Positions 31,782 to 40,874 of a DNA stretch of 64,000 nucleotides are shown here, one piece after another. Below the pieces are notes generated by a model, which made no database searches, was not told where the DNA came from, and saw only the letters and a program-made list of their open reading frames with translations. Position numbers and translations under genes: made by a program. The stretch lies in the NCBI RefSeq assembly GCF_014384805.1, contig NZ_JACRSS010000004.1, positions 1-64,000 of the forward strand, given 5' to 3'. The DNA comes from Guopingia tenuis (GTDB lineage: Bacteria > Bacillota > Clostridia > Christensenellales > Christensenellaceae). Each line of letters starts with the position of its first letter. Position 1 is the stretch's first letter.

Positions 31782-32606
31782 ATGCCGGTTTGGGGATGGA
31801 TTTGCCTGGGGCTGCTGGGCGGCGGGCTATTAGTGCTGTTCTGCTGGTGGCAGAACAAGGGCCTCACGAAAACATGGATCTGCCTGGATTTTTCCCGGGT
31901 GGAAACCCCCTTCCGCCTGATTCACCTTTCGGATCTGCATGCCCGGAGTTTCGGGCGGGGCAATGCCCGGCTGCTGGCCATGATCCGGGAAGAGGCCCCG
32001 GACGGGATTGTCATTACGGGGGATCTGGTGGGGCGGTTTTCCCGGCGGACGGATCCCATGTTCTCCCTTTTGGAAAAGCTCTGCCGGATAGCGCCGATAT
32101 ACTATGTGAGCGGCAACCATGAGTATGGGCGGCGGGATCGGGAGGAGATCTTCGCCCGGGCCGCCCAGGCAGGGGCCGTCGTGCTCCGGCATGCGATGCG
32201 AAGGGATACAATCGGAGGGCAGGAGCTTTGGATCCTGGGGTTGGACGAGATGGGGTATCACCGGAAAAGCCGCCGGCTTTTGGAGGAATTTTCGCAAAAA
32301 GAGGGATTCAAGCTGCTTCTCTCGCACTTTACCGAGCGGTTTGCCGGAGAATACCGAGAGTATGATATTGATCTGATATTGACAGGGCATGCCCATGGCG
32401 GGCAGTTCATCCTTCCCTGGATCGGGGGCGTTTATTCCCCGGGACAGGGGCTTTTTCCCAAGTATTACCGCGGTGTATACCGGGAACAGGGAAGCGTCCT
32501 GGTGGTGAGCCGGGGGATGGGAAACAGCCGGTTTCCCCTGCGGCTGTTTAACCGGCCGGAGGTCGTGGTTATCGATATCATACCCAAAAGAGCCGAGGAA
32601 AAATAA
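31782..32606 (+). CDS. Calcineurin-like metallophosphoesterase, membrane-anchored
   Basis: 274 residues from ATG 31782 behind GGGAGGAAG. An N-terminal membrane helix (WICLGLLGGGLLVLFCWW) is followed by the metallophosphoesterase motifs: LSDLHAR, ITGDLVGR, SGNHEYG, LSHFTE and TGHAHGGQ, giving all expected Asp, His and Asn metal ligands. The layout matches YaeI/YkoQ proteins, which act on lipid or nucleotide pyrophosphates near the membrane. Co-transcribed with the HAD phosphatase; a terminator follows immediately. Confidence 0.88.
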   Translation: MPVWGWICLGLLGGGLLVLFCWWQNKGLTKTWICLDFSRVETPFRLIHLSDLHARSFGRGNARLLAMIREEAPDGIVITGDLVGRFSRRTDPMFSLLEKLCRIAPIYYVSGNHEYGRRDREEIFARAAQAGAVVLRHAMRRDTIGGQELWILGLDEMGYHRKSRRLLEEFSQKEGFKLLLSHFTERFAGEYREYDIDLILTGHAHGGQFILPWIGGVYSPGQGLFPKYYRGVYREQGSVLVVSRGMGNSRFPLRLFNRPEVVVIDIIPKRAEEK

Positions 32607-32637
32607 AAAAAGCCCGGGGCATACGCCCGGGCTTTTT
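32606..32637. terminator. Bidirectional terminator between convergent genes
   Basis: AGCCCGGG (32611-32618) and CCCGGGCT (32626-32633) with A-run before and TTTTT after. It serves the phosphoesterase on the plus strand and the foldase gene on the minus strand. Confidence 0.85.
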
Positions 32638-32653
32638 GTTAGGTAAAGATATT

Positions 32654-33913
32654 TTATTCGGAGGCGTCATCCTCAGAGGCAGTATCTTCTCCGGAAACGA
32701 TGGAGTCATATTCCTCCTGCGTCATGTCGATAAGATCGAGATGAAGCTCGATATTGATATCCTTCTTCCATTCCTCAATCATCTGAATAAATGTGGTTTC
32801 CTGCTTGGAAGCCAAAAGCTCTTCGGTGAGCTCAGCCTTGACGGAATCCAGGGGAATTGCGCCGGCGGGAATGATCTCCTCCAGACGGAGAATATGATAG
32901 CCATAATCCGTTGGCACCAGGCCGCTGACGTCGCCTACATTTTTTAAATCGAAGGCCGCATCCTTGAAATTGCTTTCATACATGGAATCCTCAGAATCCA
33001 CGACATAGTAGCCGGCGGTATACTGCTCATAGGAGGTGTCGTCGGAATGCTCCTTCATGAGATCTTCAAAATTCGAGCCGTCGTCGCTGATCTGGCCCAA
33101 AACGCTCTCGGCATCTCCCTTGATCTTGGCGAGAGCTTCCTGCAAAAGGGCGTCGGCCTCTTCGGTTTTCCCGTCTGCCGTCAGTTCATCGATTTGGGCC
33201 TGATCCTCGTCGGAAATGCCGATGAGGATCTGTTGGACTCGGCGGGCCTCCTGGGGAACGTAATAGATGGTGGAATAGGCCTCGGTTGCCTCGTTTTCAT
33301 AAGACGCCGGATCGGCATCATATGTCTCTTTGGCAGAGGCTACCTTTTCGTCATATCCCTTTTGCAGCTCGTCATCCGAAATCGAGACCCCCTCGGTTGC
33401 GGAAGCATAGATCTTGTTGAGCAGGGCACTCTCCGTCTGGGACTGCCGGATGCTCTCTTCAATATAGCCGTTTTCCGTCATCATGGTAGTAACCAGCAGG
33501 TCGATTTCGGACTCCGTGGCATCGGGATTTTCCTCTTTTGCCTGGCTTTCAAAGGTCGTGCGGCCCTCTTCCATGGTCTGCTCCACGTATTCTTCCACTT
33601 CCGCCTTTTCTTCGTCCGAAAGGGTGAGGCCCTCTTTTTCCGCCTGTACAATGGCAACCTCATTGTTGATGAGGGAATAGAGCAGGCTGGCCTGAATAAA
33701 TTTCAGTGTGCTCTGGGTGTCTTCGCTGGTATCGGAAGTATCAATGCCATAGAGGCTCAGATAAAAATCCGAAAACATATTGAAGTCCGAAAGGGAGATC
33801 TCTCGGTCGCCGACCTTTGCCAGAATATCGTCATCTCCAGTTGTGGCGCTGCAGGCGCCGAACAGCATGGCGACAGCCAGCAGCAGGGCAATGATGCCCG
33901 CGTATTTTTTCAT
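32654..33913 (-). CDS. Peptidyl-prolyl isomerase lipoprotein, PrsA/SurA-like foldase
   Basis: 419 residues from ATG 33913 (AGGAA upstream). The signal peptide MKKYAGIIALLLAVAML ends in lipobox FGAC, so the protein is anchored outside the membrane. A SurA-type helical N-domain (DREISLSDFNMFSDFYLSLYG, long acidic helices) is followed by a parvulin-like region (RRVQQILIG near 240, YGYHILRLEEI near 365). It is richer in acidic residues than PrsA of bacilli. It should help fold exported proteins. The acidic C-terminus (EDTASEDDASE) is low complexity. It is a single-gene unit. Confidence 0.85.
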   Translation of the reverse strand: MKKYAGIIALLLAVAMLFGACSATTGDDDILAKVGDREISLSDFNMFSDFYLSLYGIDTSDTSEDTQSTLKFIQASLLYSLINNEVAIVQAEKEGLTLSDEEKAEVEEYVEQTMEEGRTTFESQAKEENPDATESEIDLLVTTMMTENGYIEESIRQSQTESALLNKIYASATEGVSISDDELQKGYDEKVASAKETYDADPASYENEATEAYSTIYYVPQEARRVQQILIGISDEDQAQIDELTADGKTEEADALLQEALAKIKGDAESVLGQISDDGSNFEDLMKEHSDDTSYEQYTAGYYVVDSEDSMYESNFKDAAFDLKNVGDVSGLVPTDYGYHILRLEEIIPAGAIPLDSVKAELTEELLASKQETTFIQMIEEWKKDINIELHLDLIDMTQEEYDSIVSGEDTASEDDASE

Positions 33914-34180
33914 GAATGTTCCTGCCTTTCCAGTTCTAACAAATATTTTTTCCATCATAACATAAAATTATGATAGATTTGTGAACAACATGTGGAGAGG
34001 GAAAGAAACATGGCGCTCTCCATGGATCACATATTTATCAGTATACCAGAGTTTATGGAAAAGGCAAAGAGCCGGGATTTACAGAAAGAGGAAAGTGGGG
34101 TACAATAAAAACAGGTTAGATAAGCAGCAGTTAGCGGAATCTGGCACACCGCAGTGTGCAAAAAAGGAGAAGCAAAATTT

Positions 34181-34822
34181 ATGAATGAAAAACGTGCGAC
34201 ATATGGAAAAGGCGCTCTGGGGGCGTTTGTAGGTGCGCTGGCCGGATTTGCGGCATGGTGCATTGTGGCCTATTTTGTTGGAGGGAACCTGCATCTGAGC
34301 TTTGGTTTTGTGCTGGCGCTTCTCGTCTATTTGGGCTACACGGGAATGAACGGAAAAAACGGCCGGGGAGCCTACCTTATCTATATCGCGTTTGTTTTGG
34401 CGGTTGGCTTTGCCGCCTATCTGGTTGCCTCGGGTATGATAGCCGTGAACGAGACGGTTGGCGCAGAAACGATGGCCGCTTATGCAGAGGGGCAGTTTGG
34501 AGGAAATGCTTTTGCCGCTTATTTCTCCCTTCTGGGGGATGGAATCCAGGTGGCATGGGAGGGACTGGCTACCGGATGGACGAATTTGGCCATCGCTGTC
34601 ATCTTTGAGGCGGCAGGCGGCGCTTATTTCCTTTTGAAGCTGCATGATGCCGTGAAGGAACAGGCTGCGGACGCCGGAAAAAAGACGGAGTCGGCGGAGA
34701 ATCGTGGTTCTGTCCAAGAAGAGGAACCGGAGGAAAACGCCGGAGCAGAGGGCGAACCCGCCCAAGAGGAAGAAGAGGCGGCCGAAGAAGCCGGCGGACA
34801 GCCCGAAGAGGGAGAAATATAG
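34181..34822 (+). CDS. Hypothetical four-helix membrane protein with acidic tail
   Basis: 213 residues from ATG 34181, with AAAGGAG 10-11 bases upstream. Four hydrophobic segments lie at about 14-35, 40-58, 67-87 and 130-155; the last 60 residues are a Glu-rich, low-complexity cytoplasmic or external tail. I recognise no family. Downstream is a terminator (34864-34905), so the gene is probably monocistronic. The tail is a likely unstructured interaction region. Confidence 0.65.
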   Translation: MNEKRATYGKGALGAFVGALAGFAAWCIVAYFVGGNLHLSFGFVLALLVYLGYTGMNGKNGRGAYLIYIAFVLAVGFAAYLVASGMIAVNETVGAETMAAYAEGQFGGNAFAAYFSLLGDGIQVAWEGLATGWTNLAIAVIFEAAGGAYFLLKLHDAVKEQAADAGKKTESAENRGSVQEEEPEENAGAEGEPAQEEEEAAEEAGGQPEEGEI

Positions 34823-34863
34823 GATAGAAAAGAACCCGGCGGCTATAGAAAGCAGACGGGAAA

Positions 34864-34905
34864 GGACGCGGGGACGGCGGAGCTGTCCCCCGTTTTTTTG
34901 TTTTT
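34864..34905 (+). terminator. Terminator after the acidic-tail membrane protein
   Basis: CGGGGACGGC and GCTGTCCCCCG form a stem over GGA, followed by TTTTTTTG and more T. Confidence 0.75.
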
Positions 34906-35021
34906 TTGCGGACAGGTGTTTGAAAATGGGGGGAACTATGGTAAAATAAGAAAAATGGCTGCGGGGGCCTCTTTTAAAAAGAAACCGACGCTTGCGGCAA
35001 ATCACGAAAGGATAGCAGAAA

Positions 35022-35372
35022 ATGAACAATCGAAAATCCAGTTTGGGAATGAGCTTGAATCTTGTCTATGTGCTGATCTACCTGCTGCCGCTGGCCGGGA
35101 GCCTGCTGTTTTTAATTTTTGACTATAAGGACCGGGAGATCCGCCTGCATGCTTTGCAGACGCTCTATGTGGCCATTGCTGTTGTTCTGGTGCATATCAT
35201 TCTGGGGCTGCTGGCCTCCATACCTTTCATCGGGGCATTTTTCAGCGTGATTATCTGGGTGATGTATATCCTCTATGTGTTCGTCATGCTGGTGGGACTG
35301 ATCAAGGCCCTGAACGGTTCGATCCTGACCATCCCGTTCTTTTATGAAATGGCCTACAAAGGAAGCTACTAA
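35022..35372 (+). CDS. Small membrane protein, DUF4870/Tic20-like
   Basis: 116 residues with AAAGGA upstream of ATG 35022. Three or four hydrophobic helices follow a short N-terminus; LIFDYKDREIRLHALQ after the first helix is the hallmark of the DUF4870 group (a conserved FHA/H-x-Q element near the second helix). Members are widespread, small and of unknown function, related by fold to the plastid import component Tic20. It lies 30 bases before icd in the same direction and may be co-transcribed. Confidence 0.7.
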   Translation: MNNRKSSLGMSLNLVYVLIYLLPLAGSLLFLIFDYKDREIRLHALQTLYVAIAVVLVHIILGLLASIPFIGAFFSVIIWVMYILYVFVMLVGLIKALNGSILTIPFFYEMAYKGSY

Positions 35373-35402
35373 TTATTTTTGCAATAGAAGAGGAAAAGGA
35401 AT

Positions 35403-36614
35403 ATGGAAAAAATTCAAATGCCCGTGCCTCTCGTGGAGATGGACGGAGACGAAATGACGCGCATTATCTGGCAGGAAATCAAAAAAGAGCTGCTGGAACC
35501 CTTTGTCGCGCTGAACACGGAATACTATGACCTGGGCCTGCCCCATCGGGACGCTACCGGCGACCAGGTGACGGTGGACGCAGCCAACGCCATTAAAAAA
35601 TACGGTGTCGGCGTAAAGTGCGCCACCATCACGCCCAATGCCGACCGGGTGAAGGAATATAACCTGAAAGAAATGTATAAAAGTCCCAACGGCACCATCC
35701 GCGCCATGCTGGATGGAACGGTGTTCCGGGCGCCGATTCTGGTCAAGGGAATTCATCCTTCGGTCCGGACCTGGGAAGCCCCCATTACCATTGCCCGTCA
35801 TGCCTTTGGCGATGTGTATAAGGATACCGAGGCAAAGGTGCCCGGCGGCGCGAAGGTGGAACTGGTGGTGACAGATGAAAACGGCGAGACCCGCCTGCCT
35901 GTGTATTCCTATAACGAAAACGGCGGCATTGCCCTTTCCATGTATAACACGGTGGATTCCATTTCCAGCTTTGCCCGCAGCTGCTTCAGCTTTGCCGTGG
36001 ATACAAAGCAGGATCTGTGGTTCTCCACAAAAGACACGATATCCAAAAAATATGACCATACCTTCAAGGATATCTTTGCGGAGATCTATGAAAACGAGTT
36101 TAAGGCCAAATTTGAGGAGCTGGGGATTGAATATTTCTATACCCTCATCGACGACGCTGTGGCGCGGGTCATCCGCTCCAAGGGCGGGTTTATCTGGGCC
36201 CTCAAAAACTATGACGGCGACGTTATGAGCGACATGGTGGCGACGGCTTTCGGCAGCCTGGCCATGATGACCTCTGTGCTGGTTTCGCCCTATGGTTATT
36301 ATGAATATGAAGCCGCCCACGGCACGGTGACCCGGCACTATTACCGGCACCAGAAGGGCGAGGAAACGTCCACCAATTCCATGGCCACCATCTTTGCCTG
36401 GAGCGGCGCCCTCCGCAAGCGGGGCGAGATGGACAAAAATGCGGCGCTCATGCAGTTTGCCGACGATTTGGAGGCGGCCAGCATCGCTACCATCGAAGAG
36501 GGCGTTATGACCAAAGACCTGGCGCTGCTCACCGAGCTTGACAATGTCAAAGCCGTCAATACAGTGGACTTTATCCGGGAGATCCGGAAGAGATTAGAGA
36601 AAAAATATAACTGA
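35403..36614 (+). CDS. icd: Isocitrate dehydrogenase, eukaryotic-type homodimeric (NADP)
   Basis: 403 residues. This is the type II IDH shared by eukaryotes and some bacteria: VEMDGDEMTRIIW at the N-terminus, SPNGTIRAMLDGTVFRAPI with substrate-binding Ser and Arg, RHAFGDVYK, and AAHGTVTRHY for cofactor binding. It converts isocitrate to 2-oxoglutarate, giving NADPH and glutamate precursor. In an anaerobe it probably serves the oxidative half of a split TCA cycle. The malate/fumarate operon at 17-30 kb would be the reductive half. ATG 35403 has GAGGAAAAGGA upstream. Confidence 0.92.
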   Translation: MEKIQMPVPLVEMDGDEMTRIIWQEIKKELLEPFVALNTEYYDLGLPHRDATGDQVTVDAANAIKKYGVGVKCATITPNADRVKEYNLKEMYKSPNGTIRAMLDGTVFRAPILVKGIHPSVRTWEAPITIARHAFGDVYKDTEAKVPGGAKVELVVTDENGETRLPVYSYNENGGIALSMYNTVDSISSFARSCFSFAVDTKQDLWFSTKDTISKKYDHTFKDIFAEIYENEFKAKFEELGIEYFYTLIDDAVARVIRSKGGFIWALKNYDGDVMSDMVATAFGSLAMMTSVLVSPYGYYEYEAAHGTVTRHYYRHQKGEETSTNSMATIFAWSGALRKRGEMDKNAALMQFADDLEAASIATIEEGVMTKDLALLTELDNVKAVNTVDFIREIRKRLEKKYN

Positions 36615-36628
36615 AGAGGACAAGAAAA

Positions 36629-37132
36629 ATGAGCTTATATGAACAATGGAAAGATCTCGCCAATATGCAGCAGACCCAGCAGGCGCAGGCCGCTTTCTGG
36701 AGCGAATATTTCAATGCGGAAACCGAGAACTATAAAAAGATTCTGGCCAACAAGGACACGGTGTTTTCCGGAAAGCTCTCCGAGCTGGCAAAGGAATTCG
36801 GCATGACGGACGTGGTTTTTGCGGGCTTTATGGACGGGATCAACGAGAGCCTCAAAGAGGGCTATGAGCTGGATTCTCTCACCGAGGAGAGCGAGATCTC
36901 CCTCAATGTAGATTTTGAAAAGCTGTTCTATAACATGCTGGACGCCAAAGCAAAATGGCTCTATACGCTCCCGGAATGGGCAGATATCCTTTCGGAGGAG
37001 ACGCGCCGTGAGCTGACCAAAAAATGGCGGCTTTCCGGCCAGGCGGTCAGTGAAAAGACTGTGGGCCGCAACGATCCATGTCCCTGCGGCAGCGGGAAAA
37101 AATATAAGAAGTGCTGCGGAGCAAACGCATAA
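36629..37132 (+). CDS. SEC-C zinc-binding motif protein
   Basis: 167 residues, 14 bases after icd. The first 140 residues are helical and unassigned (YEQWKDLANMQQTQQ, SGKLSELAKEFGMTD). The C-terminus is a SEC-C motif: NDPCPCGSGKKYKKCCG, which binds one Zn through Cys-x-Cys and Cys-Cys/His and occurs in SecA and many other proteins. Small proteins of this kind bind SecA, SecB or the ribosome, but a role here is unknown. Likely co-transcribed with icd. Confidence 0.8.
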   Translation: MSLYEQWKDLANMQQTQQAQAAFWSEYFNAETENYKKILANKDTVFSGKLSELAKEFGMTDVVFAGFMDGINESLKEGYELDSLTEESEISLNVDFEKLFYNMLDAKAKWLYTLPEWADILSEETRRELTKKWRLSGQAVSEKTVGRNDPCPCGSGKKYKKCCGANA

Positions 37133-37251
37133 GAGCTTTTTTTGCAGCGCAAGGACAGAGAATGAGATAAAAACAGCGGATGGCAAAGATCCGCTGTTTT
37201 TTATAAGGGGAAATGCCGATGGAAGAAACAGGAGGGCGTCTGGCAGATTTC

Positions 37252-37280
37252 TTGCCATTTATGCGGGATTTTGTTATAAT
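37252..37280 (+). promoter_or_regulatory. Promoter of the second HAD gene
   Basis: TTGCCA 37252-37257, 17 bases, TATAAT 37275-37280. It places the transcript start near 37287, so the first usable ATG is 37324 and not 37213. Confidence 0.75.
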
Positions 37281-37323
37281 CGCCCGTGGAAAGGATGCCG
37301 GCGGGGATGCGGCAGGGTGGCAT

Positions 37324-38118
37324 ATGAAAAAACGGATTTTTTTATCGGATATTGATGGAACACTGCTGAAGGGACGCGGAAGCATTCCGGAGGCGGTTGC
37401 GGAGGCGGCCCGGAAGTTTGCGGAGACGGGATGGCTCTGCCTGTGCACCGGGCGCTCTCTGGCGTCGGCGGAGGGTATTGCCGGGCTTTTGGGCGTCAAT
37501 GCGCCTTCCATTCTTTTAACAGGAGCAGAGCTTTACGATTTTCAAAAGAAGCGGGCGGTTTGGACCCAGCCCATGGAGGGGGATATCCGGGAGCGGATTG
37601 CCTGGGTCCTGGAGAGATACCCGGGAGCCGGCATGCAGGTCTGCACGGAAACCGAGATCTATCACCTGCGCCTGAATGAGCGGCAGCGGCAGTACGGTGT
37701 TGTGGAGGAGGCTATAGGGCGGCCGGAATACCGCCTGGAGGATGTAAAAGGCGAGATATTGAAGCTGGTGATTGCCGGGGACGATATCCGGGAGCTGGAG
37801 GCTTTGGGCCGGGAGGTATTTTCCGGCGAGGAATATAAATTTGCCTTTGCCAGCCGCCATTTTACCGAAGTGGTCAGCAGCCGGGCCGGGAAGGATGCCG
37901 CCATGAAAAAGCTGGCGGAGATTATGAAAATTCCGGTGGGAGAGTTTTTTGCCGCGGGAGATTCCATGACCGATCTGCCTATGCTGAAGCTGGCGGGAAC
38001 CTCCTTTGCACCCGAGGACGCCATGGAGGCTGTCAAAGCCTGCTGCGGGCATATTGTCCCTTCGCCGGTTCATGGAGGAATGCAGAGAGCATTTGCCATG
38101 GCCATGGGAGAGGAATAA
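37324..38118 (+). CDS. HAD-superfamily phosphatase, Cof subfamily, second copy
   Basis: 264 residues. ATG 37324 is preferred to 37213 because a good promoter lies between them and the family start (MKKRIFLSDIDGTLL) falls here; the ribosome site is weak (GGGTGG). Motif I is DIDGTLLKG, motif II CTGRSLAS, motif III a Lys in the RAGKDAAMKK stretch, and motif IV AAGDSMTDLPML. The C2 cap spans about 80-180. It resembles the HAD at 30935 only at family level. A single-gene unit with its own terminator at 38122-38148. Confidence 0.88.
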   Translation: MKKRIFLSDIDGTLLKGRGSIPEAVAEAARKFAETGWLCLCTGRSLASAEGIAGLLGVNAPSILLTGAELYDFQKKRAVWTQPMEGDIRERIAWVLERYPGAGMQVCTETEIYHLRLNERQRQYGVVEEAIGRPEYRLEDVKGEILKLVIAGDDIRELEALGREVFSGEEYKFAFASRHFTEVVSSRAGKDAAMKKLAEIMKIPVGEFFAAGDSMTDLPMLKLAGTSFAPEDAMEAVKACCGHIVPSPVHGGMQRAFAMAMGEE

Positions 38119-38121
38119 AAC

Positions 38122-38148
38122 AAAAAGAGGCCCCCACGGGCCTTTTAT
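38122..38148 (+). terminator. Terminator after second HAD gene
   Basis: AAAGAGGCCC, loop CCAC, GGGCCTTTTAT. Short but with a T-run. Confidence 0.65.
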
Positions 38149-38550
38149 ATTGGAAATTAAATGGGCGCGGTTCCTTGTCGTATAGCGGGAGCCGAAGAGA
38201 AAATACACGCAGCAAAAATAATCCGGCGGCTGAAAAACGAGAATGCAGCGGCCTGGCCCGATATCTATAGTATCTGCCGGCGATAGACAAGCAGATGGAT
38301 CAATCCGGCCAGCAGATTTCCCGGCATGGCGTCCGCAGATACTTCCATAAGCCGCATTATTTTGTTTTTCAGAAGAGCCCCCCGTGTTTCTGCGAAATGC
38401 ACGTTTGCCATGGATTGGCGGAAAATACGCGGGAGAATACAAGAAGTCCTGTGCTGCAAAGATGCGCCCATGGAACTCAGCAGGGCCGAATGATTCTTTC
38501 CTTTATTCTGAAAAAAGAAGAGGCAGAAACAATTTCTGCATAGAAACAGT
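38149..38550. other. No gene accepted
   Basis: About 400 bases. A minus-strand frame (MRLMEVSADAMPGNLLAGLIHLLVYRRQ around 38360-38270) has protein-like composition but no ribosome site or family match, and may be a decayed gene end. Confidence 0.4.
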
Positions 38551-38925
38551 TTATGTGCTTTGGTTATTCTGCGCAAGAAGGGCGTCGTAATAAGCGACCT
38601 TTTTTTTGATAGTTTCCAACTGCTGCTGCAGAGCGTCGATTTGGCGGAGAGTGACCTCCTCCTGGCGCTTGATGATCTCGCGGCGGACGGAGAGAGTGGC
38701 GTCGCCTTCCTGGCAGAGCGCAAGGTAGTCGTGGATCTGGGCGATGCTCATGCCCGTGCCGCGCAGGCAGACGATGAGCTGGATGTTTTTGATGTCCTCC
38801 TCACTATAGGCGCGCACGCCCCGGGAATCCCGGGAAATATGGGAGATCAGTCCCTCCTTTTCATAATACCGCAGGGAATAGGGGGATAAGCCCACCAATT
38901 TTGCTGCCTGATGAATGGTATACAC
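38551..38925 (-). CDS. MerR-family transcriptional regulator
   Basis: 124 residues from GTG 38925, with GGAG 11 bases upstream; this gives the family start MYTIHQAAKLVGLSPYSLRYYEKEGL. The MerR winged helix is followed by a wing with RGVRAYSEEDI and a long dimerisation coiled coil (LRQIDALQQQLETIKKKV). It has no metal-binding cysteines in the C-terminal loop, so it belongs to the aldehyde/stress-type group (AdhR/YraB/BltR-like). It is divergent from an iron alcohol dehydrogenase whose promoter has MerR features, so that gene is the likely target. Confidence 0.88.
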   Translation of the reverse strand: MYTIHQAAKLVGLSPYSLRYYEKEGLISHISRDSRGVRAYSEEDIKNIQLIVCLRGTGMSIAQIHDYLALCQEGDATLSVRREIIKRQEEVTLRQIDALQQQLETIKKKVAYYDALLAQNNQST

Positions 38926-39131
38926 GAAAATAAATTCTCCTTTATGGTCTGCAAATTTTATTTTTAATAGTATACCATATTTATGCCGTGATTTATAGAG
39001 ACAAAATTGCCTCAAAACGATGGAGATGCGCCCATGGCTGTGTGCAGCAAAAAGCTGGCTCCCGCGGGCGGCATTTGTCCTCCGCCCTGGGCCGACCGGA
39101 GCGACGAAGCAGGTTAATAAGTATTTTTTAC

Positions 39132-39167
39132 TTGACTTATAGTGACTCGAATGCGTATAGTTATAAT
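39132..39167 (+). promoter_or_regulatory. MerR-type promoter of the alcohol dehydrogenase gene
   Basis: TTGACT 39132-39137 and TATAGT 39156-39161 have an 18-base spacer holding AGTGACTCGAA, a dyad like those of AdhR-type MerR promoters. An overlapping TATAAT (39162-39167) gives a longer spacer. MerR activators typically act on such over-long promoters. Confidence 0.6.
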
Positions 39168-39211
39168 TGTCCAAAGAGATTTGAAAAAAAGAAGGAAAGG
39201 ATGAAGGAAAT

Positions 39212-40378
39212 ATGTATAATTTTACGTATGACATCGGGACAAAGGTGCATTTTGGCAAGGGGCAGATTGAGAAGCTGCCGGAGGCGGTGAAGGAATACGG
39301 AAACAAGGTTCTGCTGGTCTATGGCCACGGGAGCATCCGGAAAAACGGTCTCTATGACACGATTACAAAGGGTTTCCGCGAAAATGGCATCGAATGGGTG
39401 GAGCTTTCGGGTGTGGATCCGAATCCGCGGCATACCAGCGTGGACGAAGGGGCGAAGCTCTGCCGGGAAAACGGCGTGGATGTGATCGTCGCGGTGGGCG
39501 GCGGAAGCACCATCGACTGCTCCAAGGTGATTTCCTGTGCGACGTTCTATGACGGCCCCTCCTGGGACCTTCTCATCAAAAAGGCAAAACCTGAAAAATT
39601 TTTGCCGGTGATGACAGTTCTGACACTGGCGGCCACGGGATCGGAAATGGACTGCGGCGCGGTGATCTCCAACATGGAGACAAACGACAAGCTGTTCCTG
39701 GCCGCTCCCGAGATGCGGCCCAAGGTTTCCATCCTGGACCCCACCTATACTTTCAGCGTGAACAAATACCAGACGGCTTCGGGGACGGCAGATATCATGT
39801 CCCATGTGCTGGAGACCTATTTCTCCCCGGAAAAGGATTTCTATATGCTGGACCGCTTCTGCGAAGGGCTTTTGAAAACCTGCATCCATTATGGGACGAT
39901 TGCCCTGGAACAGCCGGAAAACTATGAGGCCCGGGCCAACCTCATGTGGGCTTCATCCTGGGGAATCAACGATATGATCGGCTATGGCAAGCGCGGCCCG
40001 TGGACCGTGCATCCCATGGAACATGAGCTGAGCGCCTTTTTCGATATCACCCATGGCGTGGGCCTGGCGATTCTGACACCCGCCTGGATGGAATATGTTT
40101 TGTCTGACAATACGGTGGACAAATTTGCAGAATACGGCGTAAATGTCTTTGGAATCGATGCGGGACTGGAAAAATATGAGATTGCCCGCGCGGCGATCCG
40201 GAAGACCCGGGAGGTTTTCCGGAGCTGGGGCATTCCGGAGACGCTGCGGGAAGTGGGGATCACGGAGGATAAGCTGGAGATCATGGCGCAGAAAGCGGCA
40301 AAGAGCCTGGGAGGAGATACCGTATATGTGCCCTTGAACGCCGGCGATGTTTTGAAAATTTATAAGGCCTGCTTTTAA
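39212..40378 (+). CDS. Iron-containing alcohol dehydrogenase, butanol dehydrogenase-like
   Basis: 388 residues from ATG 39212 (AAGGAAAT upstream). It begins YNFTYDIGTKVHFGKGQ, has the NAD(P) loop VGGGSTIDCSK near 93-103, and iron ligands in the DIMSHVLETYF, WTVHPMEHELSAFFDITHG stretches. This is the BdhA/YqhD branch of group III alcohol dehydrogenases, reducing aldehydes such as butanal, with NADPH or NADH. The divergent MerR regulator at 38551 suggests induction by aldehydes. A terminator follows at 40385-40412. Confidence 0.9.
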   Translation: MYNFTYDIGTKVHFGKGQIEKLPEAVKEYGNKVLLVYGHGSIRKNGLYDTITKGFRENGIEWVELSGVDPNPRHTSVDEGAKLCRENGVDVIVAVGGGSTIDCSKVISCATFYDGPSWDLLIKKAKPEKFLPVMTVLTLAATGSEMDCGAVISNMETNDKLFLAAPEMRPKVSILDPTYTFSVNKYQTASGTADIMSHVLETYFSPEKDFYMLDRFCEGLLKTCIHYGTIALEQPENYEARANLMWASSWGINDMIGYGKRGPWTVHPMEHELSAFFDITHGVGLAILTPAWMEYVLSDNTVDKFAEYGVNVFGIDAGLEKYEIARAAIRKTREVFRSWGIPETLREVGITEDKLEIMAQKAAKSLGGDTVYVPLNAGDVLKIYKACF

Positions 40379-40384
40379 AAGAAA

Positions 40385-40412
40385 GAAACCCGGCACTGTT
40401 GTGCCGGGTTTC
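40385..40412 (+). terminator. Terminator after the alcohol dehydrogenase gene
   Basis: GAAACCCGGCAC, loop TGTT, GTGCCGGGTTTC, followed by CTTTTCT. Confidence 0.85.
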
Positions 40413-40776
40413 CTTTTCTAGAAAAAGTGAAAAAGAATTTTGGGAGGCTGAGTTTTTTGCATTCAGCAGTCAGAATGTGCAACAAGCAGGACCCAGCCAC
40501 CGCATGCGAAAAAAGGGGATGCTGTTATTCAGAATAAAAAAGTAAATCCAGTGGTCCGTGGGAAAAATAAGCACCGCCTGCCGAATGGACCAGAAAAAAG
40601 AGACATTCTTTCGGATCAAAGGGGGGGAGCATACATAAAAAAACAGGTATTTAGAGAAAAAATTTCCTGTGCGTCATTTATCTGCTGAAGAACCAGCGAC
40701 TCGTATATCCGGTATTCTCGGAACACTAACGCAATCCCTTGTTTTTACGCAATTTTAGCTGATACGAAAGAAATGC
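40413..40776. other. No gene seen
   Basis: About 360 bases of spacer between convergent transcripts, AT-rich around 40660-40740, without a supported frame. Confidence 0.5.
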
Positions 40777-40839
40777 AAAAAAAGCAGAGTTCCTCTCGCC
40801 CCCTGCATATTCGAATCATTCGGAAGCGAAGGAACTCTG
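40777..40839 (-). terminator. Terminator of the LUD gene, large loop
   Basis: On the minus strand CAGAGTTCC pairs with GGAACTCTG across about 37 bases that contain a second short stem; TTTTTTT follows. The loop is unusually long for a simple terminator. Confidence 0.65.
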
Positions 40840-40874
40840 TATAAAATTTTTCTGCCTGCTTTTTTAACGGCAGT

